Below, one piece after another: positions 19,735-28,528 of a stretch of DNA of 64,000 nucleotides. Origin of the DNA: Kocuria sp. cx-455 (lineage in GTDB: Bacteria; Actinomycetota; Actinomycetes; Actinomycetales; Micrococcaceae); contig NZ_JACXBS010000001.1 in NCBI RefSeq assembly GCF_014698015.1, forward strand, positions 558,001 through 622,000, in the 5' to 3' direction. Position numbers and translations under genes: made by a program. Numbering within the stretch: position 1 is the stretch's first letter; each line of letters opens with the position of its first letter. Below the pieces are notes generated by a model. It was given only the letters and a program-made list of their open reading frames with translations. It had not been told where the DNA came from and did not search any database.

Positions 19735-20403
19735 TTACGGCTTGAGCGTACGCAGCAAGTCCAGGGTGAGTTCCGAGTGGTTGGGTACGTGGACCACGCC
19801 GGCCTGGGGCAGAATTTCCTGCTCGCCGGGAACCGCGACGGTGATGATGCCGGCGGCCACACCGGCCTGCGCCCCGGACGGGGAATCCTCGATGACCACG
19901 CAGTCCTCCGGCCTCACACCCAGGCGCTTGGCCGCTTCCAAGTAGGCGTCCGGGTCCGGCTTGGGCTTCACACCCGCTGCGACCTCTTGATCACCGATGA
20001 TCACCTGAAAAAGGTTGTCCGGCGCAATGGAGGCGGTGTACTTTGCCACGTCCGTGGTGGCATTGGTGACGATGGCCGCGGGGATACCCGCTTCCGCGAG
20101 ATCCTGCAGCAGCGGCTCGACGCCGGCGATGAAGCCGGGCGGGTTCTCCCCAAGGATTGTTTCGAGCACGGTGTAGAACTCCTGGAACACCTGATCCTGG
20201 TCACCGGGCACACCGAGTTCGCTGAGTCGTTCAACCGTTTTGGCGATGGGCTGACCCAACGTTGCATCCGTATCTGTTTGGGTCCATTCCCCGCCGTGGG
20301 TTGCCGCCAGCTGCTCCTTACCCTGCGCCCACAAGGGTTCGGTGTCCACCAGCGTTCCGTCGTGGTCAAAAAGTACTGCGCGAGGGAATGAAGTATCGGT
20401 CAT
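19735..20403 (-). CDS. HAD superfamily hydrolase (phosphoglycolate phosphatase-like)
   Basis: This 222-residue phosphatase has motif I DHDGTLVDTEP, a helical cap of about 65 residues, motif II VTNATTD, motif III Lys in KPKPDPDAYL, and motif IV VIEDSPSGAQAG. It is close to beta-phosphoglucomutase/2-deoxyglucose-6-phosphatase-like members; substrate unknown. The ATG at 20403 is preceded at 6 bases by TACAGT (20410-20415) with no RBS, a leaderless arrangement. Confidence 0.93.
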   Translation of the reverse strand: MTDTSFPRAVLFDHDGTLVDTEPLWAQGKEQLAATHGGEWTQTDTDATLGQPIAKTVERLSELGVPGDQDQVFQEFYTVLETILGENPPGFIAGVEPLLQDLAEAGIPAAIVTNATTDVAKYTASIAPDNLFQVIIGDQEVAAGVKPKPDPDAYLEAAKRLGVRPEDCVVIEDSPSGAQAGVAAGIITVAVPGEQEILPQAGVVHVPNHSELTLDLLRTLKP

Positions 20404-20505
20404 GTTGTCACTGTACTGGCCGAAGCATTCAGCGCCATGACGGCGAGCATCAGGGGACTGAGCCGCATGGCCCTGGTTCGGTTGTGGCGCACTTACGATG
20501 AAGGC

Positions 20506-21114
20506 ATGAGCTCTCATGAGACGCATCCCCGCGCATTGCACCGATCCGGTTCCGCATGGCGGCGCGTACTGCCCAGGATGATGCCCACGGTGGCCATGGT
20601 ATTGGTGATCTGGGTCGTCTTCGGGCGCATCGTCGTGGACGCGTTAGGGTCGCTCGTCTGGGTGTACGCCTTTGCCCTGGGCCTTCCCCTGATGGCGCTG
20701 CACACGGTAGCCGCGGGGCTGTTCGGCAGGGACGCGAAGTTCTACCCATCGGAGTCGGTAAGTCTTCGGGGGAGTCTCACGGCGGCCGGTTCGTGGATCG
20801 CCACGGCGTTGTTCGGGTTCTTCCTTCCGGACTCCACGCCGGACGGCACCGTATCCGTGTTCACCGCACTGACCGGCCCGGACATGATGGGGATTTCCTA
20901 CGGCTTCGCCAATACCTTGGGCGTGATATCCGTGGCCATGGCGGTAGCCCTGGTGCTGCTGGCGCTCACCGACCTCCGTAACACCCGGCGGGCGCTGCGC
21001 GGCGAACCGCTCAGCGAGGACGACATACTTGATCGCATGGAGGCCCAGCGTGCCCACGGTGAGCCGGGGCACCAAGGTGGCGCAGCGGCGTCGTCGGAAT
21101 CCAGGCGTTCGTGA
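20506..21114 (+). CDS. Conserved membrane protein of unknown function
   Basis: I do not recognise this 202-residue protein. It has about four TM segments (VAMVLVIWVVFGRIVVDAL, VWVYAFALGLPLMALHTVA, SWIATALFGFFLP, and VISVAMAVALVLLALTDL) and a hydrophilic C-terminus rich in Glu/Gly/Ser. TACGAT at 20494-20499 stands 6 bases before the ATG and no RBS is seen, so the mRNA is probably leaderless. Its stop overlaps the start of the GNAT gene (GTGA), so the two are cotranslated. Confidence 0.8.
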   Translation: MSSHETHPRALHRSGSAWRRVLPRMMPTVAMVLVIWVVFGRIVVDALGSLVWVYAFALGLPLMALHTVAAGLFGRDAKFYPSESVSLRGSLTAAGSWIATALFGFFLPDSTPDGTVSVFTALTGPDMMGISYGFANTLGVISVAMAVALVLLALTDLRNTRRALRGEPLSEDDILDRMEAQRAHGEPGHQGGAAASSESRRS

Positions 21115-21671
21115 CGCGGCCGCTGACGTCGCCTCGGCTCGTATTGCGGCCCTATTCCCTGGCGGACGCGGCCTTCGTCCAGGACATGTATGCGCGCCCG
21201 GAGGTGCAGCGTTACATAGGTGACGGAACCCAGCGAGTGCGAACATTGGACGAGGCGCGGGCCAAGATTATTGCGTGGAACGAGCGCTATCTGGCCGAGC
21301 CGACGCAGGGGTTGTGGGCGGTGTGCCGCAAGGACGGCACCGTGACCGGGTCCCTGCTGCTCAAACCGATCCCTGACAGTAAAACTGCGGTCGAACGGGA
21401 CATCGAGATCGGGTGGCATGTCCATCCCGACCACTGGGGTCACGGCTACGCCACCGAAGCAGCCCGGGCGGTCCTGGAACACGCCTTCGCATCCGGCCTC
21501 GAGCGCGTGGTGGCCGTGACCCACCCGGCCAATACGGCATCGCAGGCGGTGTGCCTGCGTCTGGGCATGACACATTTGGGTTTGAGTGATGCCTATTACG
21601 ACGCCGCGTGCGAGCTCTTCGACAGCACCGCACCGGCCGCGGGAGAGGAGCAGGGTGGCGAGCAATCCTGA
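21111..21671 (+). CDS. GNAT family N-acetyltransferase (RimJ/RimL-like)
   Basis: This 186-residue acetyltransferase has the RimJ-type opening TSPRLVLRPYSLADA and the acetyl-CoA binding stretch GWHVHPDHWGHGYATEAARA (motif A, R/Q-x-x-G-x-G/A), followed by NTASQAVCLRLGM. It could acetylate a protein N-terminus or a small molecule. GTG at 21111 overlaps the upstream stop by 4 bases; its own stop is overlapped by the Tag-like gene. The three genes 20506-22254 form a translationally coupled operon. Confidence 0.92.
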   Translation: MTRPLTSPRLVLRPYSLADAAFVQDMYARPEVQRYIGDGTQRVRTLDEARAKIIAWNERYLAEPTQGLWAVCRKDGTVTGSLLLKPIPDSKTAVERDIEIGWHVHPDHWGHGYATEAARAVLEHAFASGLERVVAVTHPANTASQAVCLRLGMTHLGLSDAYYDAACELFDSTAPAAGEEQGGEQS

Positions 21672-22254
21672 TCTGGTCATCGGCGAGGACGGGCTGGCGC
21701 GGCCCGTGTGGGCCGCCAAGGATCCGCTGCTGCGTCAGTACTACGACACCGAATGGGGCCTGCCCGTGCGCGACGAGGCCGGGATGTTCGAACGCGTGGC
21801 GCTTGAGGCCTTCCAGGCCGGACTGTCGTGGCGCACGGTGTTGGCCAAGCGGTCGGCTTTCCGGGAGGTGTTCGAGGATTTTGAACCGGACCGGGTGGCG
21901 GCCTTCGGCGAAGCCGACGTGGCCAGGCTGATGCAAGATCCACGCATCATCCGGAACCGGCAGAAGATCGCAGCCACCATCAACAACGCACAGGCCACGG
22001 TGGCTCTGCGCGAAGACGGGGGACTAGTTGAGCTGGTGTGGTCCTTCACACCCGAGCACACCCCGGAACCGGTGACGTTCGCCGAGGTGCCCACCGTCTC
22101 CAACGAATCCAAGGCCCTGTCCAGGGAGCTGAAGAGACGCGGGTTCACGTTCGTGGGTCCCACCACGATGTTCGCCCTGATGGAAGCGATCGGGATGGTG
22201 GACACCCACTTGGTGGGCAGTCATCGGCGCGGGACGTCCGGGGTCTGGACCTGA
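21655..22254 (+). CDS. tag: DNA-3-methyladenine glycosylase I-like protein without the zinc ligands
   Basis: Tag removes 3-methyladenine from alkylated DNA. The 199-residue product matches the family in YYDTEWGLPVRDEAGMFE, ALEAFQAGLSWRTVLAKR (Glu 51 is equivalent to the catalytic Glu) and RRGFTFVGPTTMFALMEAIG. However, the zinc-snap residues of E. coli Tag are changed: the N-terminal Cys (R-C-x-W) is RPVW here, the His of YHDTEW is Tyr, and the C-terminal HxxxC is HLVGS. The protein has no cysteine at all. GTG at 21655 follows GAGGAG and overlaps the GNAT gene by 17 bases. It probably keeps the HhH glycosylase fold, but metal-free. Confidence 0.9.
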   Translation: MASNPDLVIGEDGLARPVWAAKDPLLRQYYDTEWGLPVRDEAGMFERVALEAFQAGLSWRTVLAKRSAFREVFEDFEPDRVAAFGEADVARLMQDPRIIRNRQKIAATINNAQATVALREDGGLVELVWSFTPEHTPEPVTFAEVPTVSNESKALSRELKRRGFTFVGPTTMFALMEAIGMVDTHLVGSHRRGTSGVWT

Positions 22255-22299
22255 CGCGCAAGGACCCGTTCATCCCGGCCCGATACGGCGGTGGGGTTC

Positions 22300-22533
22300 T
22301 TACTGTCCTCGGCGGCGCAGATATGTCTGGCCGTTGGCGTCCTTGACCATTTCGAAGTCGTTCTGGAGGTTGTCGTACCAGTCCTTGGCCTCGTCGCTCA
22401 TCTCCGTGTTGCCGCGCAAGTTCATGGAACTGCGGTTCGCGGGCCCCACAAAGCGCATCACGAAATTGTCGAAGCGGCGGAATCTGCTCGGTTTGCGCGG
22501 AGCTGGCTCCTCGGACGGGGAATCGCTGGTCAC
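22300..22533 (-). CDS. Small conserved hypothetical protein
   Basis: This 77-residue protein is not one I recognise. It is charged and soluble: a Pro/Ser/Glu-rich N-terminus, a basic stretch KPSRFRRFDNFVMRF, and a C-terminal half SDEAKDWYDNLQNDFEMVKD. The GTG at 22533 is preceded by GAAGGGA. It ends 45 bases from the Tag-like gene (convergent). Coding status rests on the RBS and a non-random composition. Confidence 0.6.
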   Translation of the reverse strand: MTSDSPSEEPAPRKPSRFRRFDNFVMRFVGPANRSSMNLRGNTEMSDEAKDWYDNLQNDFEMVKDANGQTYLRRRGQ

Positions 22534-22614
22534 GGTGGGTCCCTTCGGAAACGGCGGGCAACGTGCTGCGCGCACGCGGCGCCCGTGAACATGTCTCACA
22601 GAAAGCTTAGTGCA

Positions 22615-22666
22615 CTGACTGGTCACCGGTGGGCGAGGGGAGGGCCCCCGACCGGTGACCAGTCAG
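22615..22666 (-). terminator. 16-bp terminator hairpin after the DUF3618 operon
   Basis: Arms 22615-22630 and 22651-22666 (CTGACTGGTCACCGGT and complement) enclose a 20-base loop containing a further GGGC/GCCC pairing. Confidence 0.8.
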
Positions 22667-22698
22667 GGGCCCTCAGTAGTACGCACAACAGTCGGACA

Positions 22699-23310
22699 TC
22701 ACGCTTGCTGGGTGTTGTCCTTGACGTTCCTGGCGGAATCCTGAGCCGAATCCTTGAGCTGGTTAGCTTCTTGCTGGCCCTGGGACTTGACCTTCTCGGC
22801 ACCGGACTGCGCGGTGGCCTTGACGGACTGGGCGGCTTCCTGGGCCGGTTCCTTCAAGTCCTGGGCAATGTCCTTCGCGGCTTCCTTGGTGGAATCCACG
22901 GCGCTCTGAACCTGCGGCTGAACGCGGTCCGCGGCCTCGGCCACGAGTTCCTGCTCCTTCTGACTCGATGGCAGCAAGGAACCGACCAGCCAGCCGGCAC
23001 CCAGGGCGATCAAGCCCGCAGCCAGCGGATTGCCGCGGGTCTTTTCCTTGGCAGCGGCCGGCGCATTGCTGACGGCGTTACCTGCCTGATCCATGCGGTA
23101 GGAGGCCTCGTCGCGCAGATCGCGGGCGTCGTCCTTGGAGCCCATGATGGATTCGCGCACGTCCTGGATCTTGTGACGGGCCTTGGCCTTCTGGCGATCC
23201 ACGACGTTCTCCGGGGTCACCTTTTCGGTGACGGCGTCCACGTCGGCGCTCAAGCGAGCGCGGGTGGCTTCGATCTCGGCGCGGATTTCTTCGGGGTTCT
23301 GCTGGCTCAT
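22699..23310 (-). CDS. DUF3618 domain-containing membrane-associated protein
   Basis: This 203-residue protein begins with the DUF3618 helix (PEEIRAEIEATRARLSADVD), then a charged coiled coil, one TM segment (NPLAAGLIALGAGWLVGSLL, about residues 93-112), and a long Gln/Lys/Ala-rich amphipathic tail with repeats such as AAQSVKATAQSG. It is the last gene of a three-gene operon with ATGA overlaps. Genes of this kind sit beside holin-X-like genes across Actinomycetota; function is not established, and envelope stabilisation is only a guess. Confidence 0.85.
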   Translation of the reverse strand: MSQQNPEEIRAEIEATRARLSADVDAVTEKVTPENVVDRQKAKARHKIQDVRESIMGSKDDARDLRDEASYRMDQAGNAVSNAPAAAKEKTRGNPLAAGLIALGAGWLVGSLLPSSQKEQELVAEAADRVQPQVQSAVDSTKEAAKDIAQDLKEPAQEAAQSVKATAQSGAEKVKSQGQQEANQLKDSAQDSARNVKDNTQQA

Positions 23311-23777
23311 CGGGTCTCCTTCGAGGGATTCACGGTATCCGGGATTTCGCTGACGGTTTCGCGGGTTCTCGGCAGGGGATTACTGGTGGCTTGCGCCATC
23401 TTCCGCTTGCTCTTATCGAGGCTCTTCTTGCCCACCGCGGCGAGGATCGCAGCAATGATGGCCCAAATGACCGCGACGATCACTGCGGACCAGCCAAGGC
23501 CCACCACATTACCCAGACCCCACATGAGGGCGAGGGACAGGAACAGGAGAACGAAGTGACCGGCTACGCCGGCGCCGCCCAGCATTCCCGCGCCCTTGCC
23601 GGCGTCTTTGGCCGAGTCCGTGGCTTTCTGAACGGCCTGAGTCGTCTCTGCTTTGGCGAGAGCGATCTCCTGCTGAATCAGGGTGGTGAGGTTGGTGCTC
23701 AGCGACTTGAACATTTCGCCGAGGGACTCGTTCTCCGCGCGTCGCTCGGGTTCGGTAGGTGGAATGGGGTGACTCAT
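23307..23777 (-). CDS. Phage-holin family (holin-X-like) membrane protein
   Basis: This 156-residue protein has an N-terminal amphipathic part (LSTNLTTLIQQEIALAKAE), then two TM segments (GHFVLLFLSLALMWGLGNVV and SAVIVAVIWAIIAAILAAVG) and a basic C-terminus. It fits the actinobacterial holin-X/DUF1469 family; despite the name it is a chromosomal housekeeping gene here, with no phage genes nearby. Overlaps of 4 bases on both sides show tight operon coupling. Confidence 0.85.
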   Translation of the reverse strand: MSHPIPPTEPERRAENESLGEMFKSLSTNLTTLIQQEIALAKAETTQAVQKATDSAKDAGKGAGMLGGAGVAGHFVLLFLSLALMWGLGNVVGLGWSAVIVAVIWAIIAAILAAVGKKSLDKSKRKMAQATSNPLPRTRETVSEIPDTVNPSKETR

Positions 23778-24484
23778 CGACGCTCGCCATCCTGTCCGGG
23801 GTAGACGGAACCGGGGACCTGGTCGGTGTAGGTGCGAGGCGCAGGGGCTTCGGCATCGGCGCGGTATGCGTAGGTCTCGTCGGCCGCAGGGGTGCCGTAG
23901 ACACGGGGCTGTCCGCCAGAGGTCTCGTTGCTGCTGCCGATCTCGTCGCTGTCCTTGGCGCTGCGGGTTGCGCGCCCGGCGAGCAAGCCGATACCGGCAG
24001 CAATGGCCAGGAACGTGCCGGGGCGGCGGGCTGCAAATCGACGGACGTCGCCGAGCAGATCCTCAGCGTTCTTGTTCTCCAAGGAGGCGGCAACCGAATC
24101 AACTGTGCCGGAGACACTGCCGAGCAGACCGGAGACGTAGTCGGTTTCGGGCTTCTCACCCTGCGAAATGGCGTGGACCTCGTCGCTGACGGAGCGCACG
24201 GTGGAGGCGAGTCGTTCCTGCTGCGGACCAACGTAACTCTGCAGATCGTCCCTGAGCTGGCCCAGGAGGTCTTTGGCCTGGTGTGCGGCTTCGTCCTTGG
24301 CGGCGACAGCCTGATCCTTGGCGGTCTCCTTCACTCGACGGCCTGATCCGGCCGCCTCGTTCTTGAGCTGCTGACCCTCGGCCTTGCCGGTCTCCGCGGC
24401 GATGTCCTTCTTGGACGGCGCTTCGGTGGAACCCTGGGCATCGGCCTGGTGGCCGCCCGGACGCTGGTTGTTCTTGTTGCTCAT
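23774..24484 (-). CDS. Hypothetical Lys/Ala/Glu-rich membrane-anchored protein, first gene of the holin-X/DUF3618 operon
   Basis: The 236-residue product has a long charged helical N-terminal half (KDQAVAAKDEAAHQAKDLLG), a short TM stretch RPGTFLAIAAGIGLLAGRAT near residue 165, and a Ser/Tyr/Pro-rich C-terminal tail. I chose ATG 24484 because AAAGGTG precedes it; an ATG at 24499 overlaps that RBS. It resembles other DUF3618-neighbour proteins but I do not recognise a named family. No enzyme motif is seen. Confidence 0.75.
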   Translation of the reverse strand: MSNKNNQRPGGHQADAQGSTEAPSKKDIAAETGKAEGQQLKNEAAGSGRRVKETAKDQAVAAKDEAAHQAKDLLGQLRDDLQSYVGPQQERLASTVRSVSDEVHAISQGEKPETDYVSGLLGSVSGTVDSVAASLENKNAEDLLGDVRRFAARRPGTFLAIAAGIGLLAGRATRSAKDSDEIGSSNETSGGQPRVYGTPAADETYAYRADAEAPAPRTYTDQVPGSVYPGQDGERR

Positions 24485-24576
24485 AGTGGCACCTTTCATA
24501 CAACACGTGGTCGACGTGATAAGCCTACAGATCTTTGGTCAACAAGTAAGGGTGCATATCATTTTCCAGCACAGGG

Positions 24577-25572
24577 CTATGGGTGATGGCCACCGTCTCG
24601 GGGATCACCGGTTTCACGGTCGGGACCGGCCAGGAAGTGCTCGCCAGCCCGCGCCCCGCGATTGAATAGGTCAAGTTTTTGCGCCCGGGAGATATCGAAA
24701 TCGGTGCTGCGATAGCCGGTTGTGTCCACGAAGACGGTCCGGGCCGTTACCTCCGGGTCGTTGATGTGAATGCTGTCCCGAGCGTTGACCAAGGTCGCCA
24801 TCACCGACACCGCGTACTGGAGGATGTTGTGGTTGGGCCGCCACCCGGTGCTGGCGGTCTCCTGCGCGGAGAGCTTGACGCCGATGGTGGGCCAGCGCGG
24901 GGGCAGGAGGTCCGTGCGGTCGAAAATGCTCACCGGGAACCGGGACAGCAGGCCGCCGTCCACGCCCAGCACCGAGCGGTGGCCGACCACGAGGGGGTCC
25001 GCAGGCAGCCGGCGAGGCCGGAAGAAGAACGGGATCGCGGCCGAGGCATAGAGCGCATCGGCAACGGGTTGGTCATCCGGGTCCACGCCCAGCCGCTCCC
25101 GGTAGTCCCACGGCAAGCGCAGGACACGGCCGCGGGAGATGTCGGAGACCACGACCACGAGCTTGTAGCGCTGGTCCGGGGTCAGCGAACTGCCGGGGTC
25201 CTCCTGACGCAGGTCGGCCCACGTCCGCACTCCGAGGTCCGCGAGCAGATCGGTGAGGAACGCATGCAGTGCCCTGCCTCGGTACATGCCCTGGTGCAGC
25301 AGCAGCCCCTCGACACGGCCCAGTGCGGGGACGTATCGGAACAGCGGGGTGACGTCCTCGAACTCGGTGAAGTCCTGGCCGAGCATCGTCTGCTCCATGA
25401 ACTCGACCGAGGCACCCGCCGCGGTCAGCGCTCCGACGATCGCACCCGCCGAGGTCCCGGCAACGCGCTGGAACGTGTAGTTCCCGGGATCTTCGGTGAG
25501 CGCGCTGATCGCCCCGATCAGGCCGGGCAGCTTGGCGCCTCCGCCCTCGAGCACCAGATCCGCGAGCGCCAT
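24577..25572 (-). CDS. Patatin-like phospholipase family protein
   Basis: This 331-residue lipolytic acyl hydrolase has the oxyanion motif GGGAKLPG near residue 10, the nucleophile GTSAG near residue 40, and the catalytic-dyad motif DGG in LGVDGGLLSRFPV near residue 205. No signal peptide is present, so it acts in the cytoplasm or at the inner membrane face. It lies upstream of, and on the same strand as, the holin-X operon, and is divergent from clpB; the HAIR site lies between them. Confidence 0.92.
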   Translation of the reverse strand: MALADLVLEGGGAKLPGLIGAISALTEDPGNYTFQRVAGTSAGAIVGALTAAGASVEFMEQTMLGQDFTEFEDVTPLFRYVPALGRVEGLLLHQGMYRGRALHAFLTDLLADLGVRTWADLRQEDPGSSLTPDQRYKLVVVVSDISRGRVLRLPWDYRERLGVDPDDQPVADALYASAAIPFFFRPRRLPADPLVVGHRSVLGVDGGLLSRFPVSIFDRTDLLPPRWPTIGVKLSAQETASTGWRPNHNILQYAVSVMATLVNARDSIHINDPEVTARTVFVDTTGYRSTDFDISRAQKLDLFNRGARAGEHFLAGPDRETGDPRDGGHHP

Positions 25573-25652
25573 GGTTCCTCCGTCCGTGAGCCGGGATGAC
25601 AGTCAGTATGCTACGGGGCGACTTGGAGGGGAATAAACCCTTACACGCCAGG

Positions 25653-25673
25653 GTTGAGTAGAGTAGACTCAAG
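25653..25673. promoter_or_regulatory. HAIR operator (HspR binding site) of clpB
   Basis: GTTGAGT-N7-ACTCAAG matches the HAIR consensus with one mismatch and shares the right flank TTAA with the dnaK operator 1. It is 84 bases before the clpB start. Confidence 0.9.
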
Positions 25674-25756
25674 TTAAATGAAGGGTTCGGGCGCATGCAT
25701 GCGGTCCATGGTTTCTAACCCAAAGAAACATCACCTAAACAAGACAAGGAGATGCT

Positions 25757-28423
25757 GTGGACACCAAATTCACTACCAAGTCTCAAGAGGCACTGGCCGC
25801 AGCGGCCACAAATGCCTCAACTGCGGGTAATCCGCAGATCGAACCGGCACACCTGCTCAAGGCGCTGATGGATCAGCGCGAGGGTGTGGCCGTGGCCGTG
25901 CTCAACGCCGCCGGCGCCAATGTGGACGCCGTCTCGGTGAAGGCAAGCACCATCATCAGCCAGCTACCCAGCGCATCGGGGTCGAATACCGCGCAGGCCC
26001 AGCTCAATCGGGCGGGGCTCCAGGCGCTGCAGGCTGCCGAGAACTACGCTCGTGAGCTGGGGGACGATTACGTTTCCACCGAGCACCTGCTGTTCGGTAT
26101 TGCCTCCGGTCACGACAAAGCGGCCAGCGTGCTGGCGGACGCCGGGGCCGGACCGGAAGAGCTGCGCCGGATCATCCCCTCGGTTCGCGGTGACCGCCGC
26201 GTGACCAGCCCTGACCCGGAAGGTACGTTCCAATCGCTGGAGAAGTTCGGTACGGACCTTACCGCCATTGCCCGTGAGGGCACGCTGGATCCGGTGATCG
26301 GTCGTGATTCCGAGATTCGCCGCGTGGTGCAGGTGCTGTCGCGCCGGACCAAGAACAACCCTGTCCTGATCGGTGAGCCCGGCGTGGGTAAGACCGCCGT
26401 GGTCGAGGGACTGGCTCAGCGGATGGTCGCCGGTGACGTGCCGGAGTCCCTGCGCGGTAAGACGCTGATCTCCCTGGACCTCGGTTCGATGGTTGCCGGA
26501 GCCAAGTACCGCGGTGAATTCGAGGAACGGCTCAAGGCCGTACTCGATGAGATCAAACAGTCCGAGGGTCAGATCGTGACCTTCATCGACGAGATCCATA
26601 CCGTGGTGGGCGCCGGAGCTTCCGAGGGTTCCATGGACGCGGGCAACATGCTCAAGCCCATGTTGGCGCGCGGTGAGTTGCGTTTGATCGGGGCCACCAC
26701 CCTGGACGAGTACCGCGAGAACATCGAGAAGGATGCCGCGTTGGAACGTCGCTTCCAGCAGGTCTACGTGGGCGAGCCGTCCGTGGAGGACACCGTGGCC
26801 ATCCTGCGTGGGCTCAAGGAACGTTATGAGGCCCACCACAAGGTGCAGATCGCGGACTCCGCCCTGGTCGCCGCGGCCACGCTGTCCAACAGATACATCC
26901 CCAGCCGACAGCTGCCGGACAAGGCCATTGACCTGGTGGACGAGGCCGCTTCGCGGTTGCGCATGGAGATCGACTCCGCTCCGGAAGAGATTGACCAGCT
27001 GCGCCGTCAGGTGGATCGCTTGACCATGGAGGAACTGGCCCTGGAGGGCGAGACGGACCCGGCGTCCGTCGAACGCCTTGCCGCGCTGCGCCAGGACATG
27101 GCGGACAAGAAGGCCGAACTGGATGCGCTCAATGCGCGCTGGGAGGCCGAGAAGGCGGGCCTGAACCGCGTGGGCGACCTCAAGGCCAAGATCGACGATC
27201 TGCGCTCACAGGCCGAGCGCGCCCAGCGCAACGGTGACCTGGGTGAGGCTTCGCGGCTGCTCTACGGTGAGATCCCGGGCCTGCAGAAGGACCTCGATGC
27301 CGCGCAGGCTCAGGAGGAGGCCGGTGAGCACCGCGAGGACACCATGGTCTCGGAGGAGGTCTCAGCGGATGACATCGCCGAGGTGATTTCCGCGTGGACG
27401 GGCATTCCCGCGGGCAAGATGCTGCAGGGCGAGTCGGAGAAGCTTCTCCACATGGAGGAACTGCTCGGCAAGCGTCTGATCGGTCAGAAGCCCGCGGTCA
27501 CTGCGGTAGCGGATGCCGTGCGTCGTTCACGTGCCGGGATCTCGGATCCGGATCGCCCCATTGGTTCGTTCCTGTTCCTGGGGCCCACGGGAGTCGGTAA
27601 GACGGAGCTGGCCAAGTCCCTGGCGGATTTCCAGTTCGACGACGAACGTGCCCTGGTCCGGATCGACATGTCCGAATACTCGGAGAAGCACTCCGTCTCA
27701 CGCCTGGTCGGTGCCCCTCCGGGGTACGTGGGCTATGACGAGGGCGGCCAGCTGACCGAGGCCGTGCGGCGTCGTCCGTATTCGGTGGTTCTGCTGGACG
27801 AGGTGGAAAAGGCCCACCCCGAGGTCTTCGACATCCTCCTGCAGGTCCTCGACGACGGGCGGCTGACCGATGGCCAGGGCCGCACCGTGGACTTCCGCAA
27901 CGTGATCCTGATCCTGACCTCGAACATGGGTAGCCAGTTCCTGGTGGACCAGAACCTGGATCTCGACGCCAAGAAGGAAGCGGTCATGAACGTGGTCAAT
28001 GCCTCGTTCAAACCCGAGTTCCTGAACCGCTTGGACGACATCATCATGTTCGATCCGCTGTCGGTGGAGGATCTGGCCAAGATCGTGGACATCCAGGTTG
28101 CGCAGCTGGCCAAGCGGCTCGAACAGCGCCGCCTGGCTCTGGACGTCACCCCCGCGGCCAGCGAGTGGCTGGGCCTGGCCGGTTACGACCCGGCCTACGG
28201 CGCCCGCCCGCTGCGTCGGCTGGTCCAGCGCGAGATCGGTGATCGCCTGGCCCGCGGCCTGCTCGCCGGCAACATCACCGACGGGGACACCGTCCGGGTG
28301 GACGTCAATCCGGACGTCGCCGCGGACGGTCTCACGGTCACGTCCTCGCACGACGACGCCGCGGGCTCGCCGCCCGGCGGTCATGACGACGACATCGTGG
28401 ACGCGGAGATCGTCGACGACTGA
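25757..28423 (+). CDS. clpB: Disaggregase ClpB (Hsp100)
   Basis: ClpB is a hexameric AAA+ machine that resolves protein aggregates with DnaK. The 888-residue product has the Clp N domain, Walker A GEPGVGKT (near 205) and GPTGVGKT (near 605), a middle coiled-coil domain with many Glu/Lys/Arg (about 400-540), pore motif KYRGEFEER, and the C-terminal D2 domain. It ends with [12 protein letters not shown], nearly the same as the DnaK tail in this window. GTG at 25757 follows AAGGAG. A HAIR operator upstream and a strong hairpin downstream make it a single HspR-controlled transcription unit. Confidence 0.98.
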   Translation: MDTKFTTKSQEALAAAATNASTAGNPQIEPAHLLKALMDQREGVAVAVLNAAGANVDAVSVKASTIISQLPSASGSNTAQAQLNRAGLQALQAAENYARELGDDYVSTEHLLFGIASGHDKAASVLADAGAGPEELRRIIPSVRGDRRVTSPDPEGTFQSLEKFGTDLTAIAREGTLDPVIGRDSEIRRVVQVLSRRTKNNPVLIGEPGVGKTAVVEGLAQRMVAGDVPESLRGKTLISLDLGSMVAGAKYRGEFEERLKAVLDEIKQSEGQIVTFIDEIHTVVGAGASEGSMDAGNMLKPMLARGELRLIGATTLDEYRENIEKDAALERRFQQVYVGEPSVEDTVAILRGLKERYEAHHKVQIADSALVAAATLSNRYIPSRQLPDKAIDLVDEAASRLRMEIDSAPEEIDQLRRQVDRLTMEELALEGETDPASVERLAALRQDMADKKAELDALNARWEAEKAGLNRVGDLKAKIDDLRSQAERAQRNGDLGEASRLLYGEIPGLQKDLDAAQAQEEAGEHREDTMVSEEVSADDIAEVISAWTGIPAGKMLQGESEKLLHMEELLGKRLIGQKPAVTAVADAVRRSRAGISDPDRPIGSFLFLGPTGVGKTELAKSLADFQFDDERALVRIDMSEYSEKHSVSRLVGAPPGYVGYDEGGQLTEAVRRRPYSVVLLDEVEKAHPEVFDILLQVLDDGRLTDGQGRTVDFRNVILILTSNMGSQFLVDQNLDLDAKKEAVMNVVNASFKPEFLNRLDDIIMFDPLSVEDLAKIVDIQVAQLAKRLEQRRLALDVTPAASEWLGLAGYDPAYGARPLRRLVQREIGDRLARGLLAGNITDGDTVRVDVNPDVAADGLTVTSSHDDAAGSPPGGHDDDIVDAEIVDD

Positions 28424-28472
28424 TCCGCCAGGGTGAGGCTGCGGCATCGGCCCGGCCGGCCCGATACAACTT

Positions 28473-28512
28473 GGCGCCGGTGGCTGCCCTGACCGGGGCA
28501 GCCACCGGCGCC
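28473..28512. terminator. 17-bp terminator hairpin after clpB
   Basis: Perfect inverted repeat: arms 28473-28489 and 28496-28512 (GGCGCCGGTGGCTGCCC and complement) with a 6-base loop. It separates the convergent clpB and BCCT genes. Confidence 0.85.
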
Positions 28513-28528
28513 ATGCTGGGTGGGGACC

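Noticed and set aside
22291-23559. 422-codon plus-strand ORF opposite the DUF3618/holin operon
   Set aside because: It is an antisense shadow of three real minus-strand genes with overlaps, RBSs and membrane segments; its own sequence has no family features.
23307-23777. Prophage remnant suggested by the phage-holin family label
   Set aside because: No other phage gene is near; the holin-X family is chromosomal in actinobacteria and is coupled to DUF3618.
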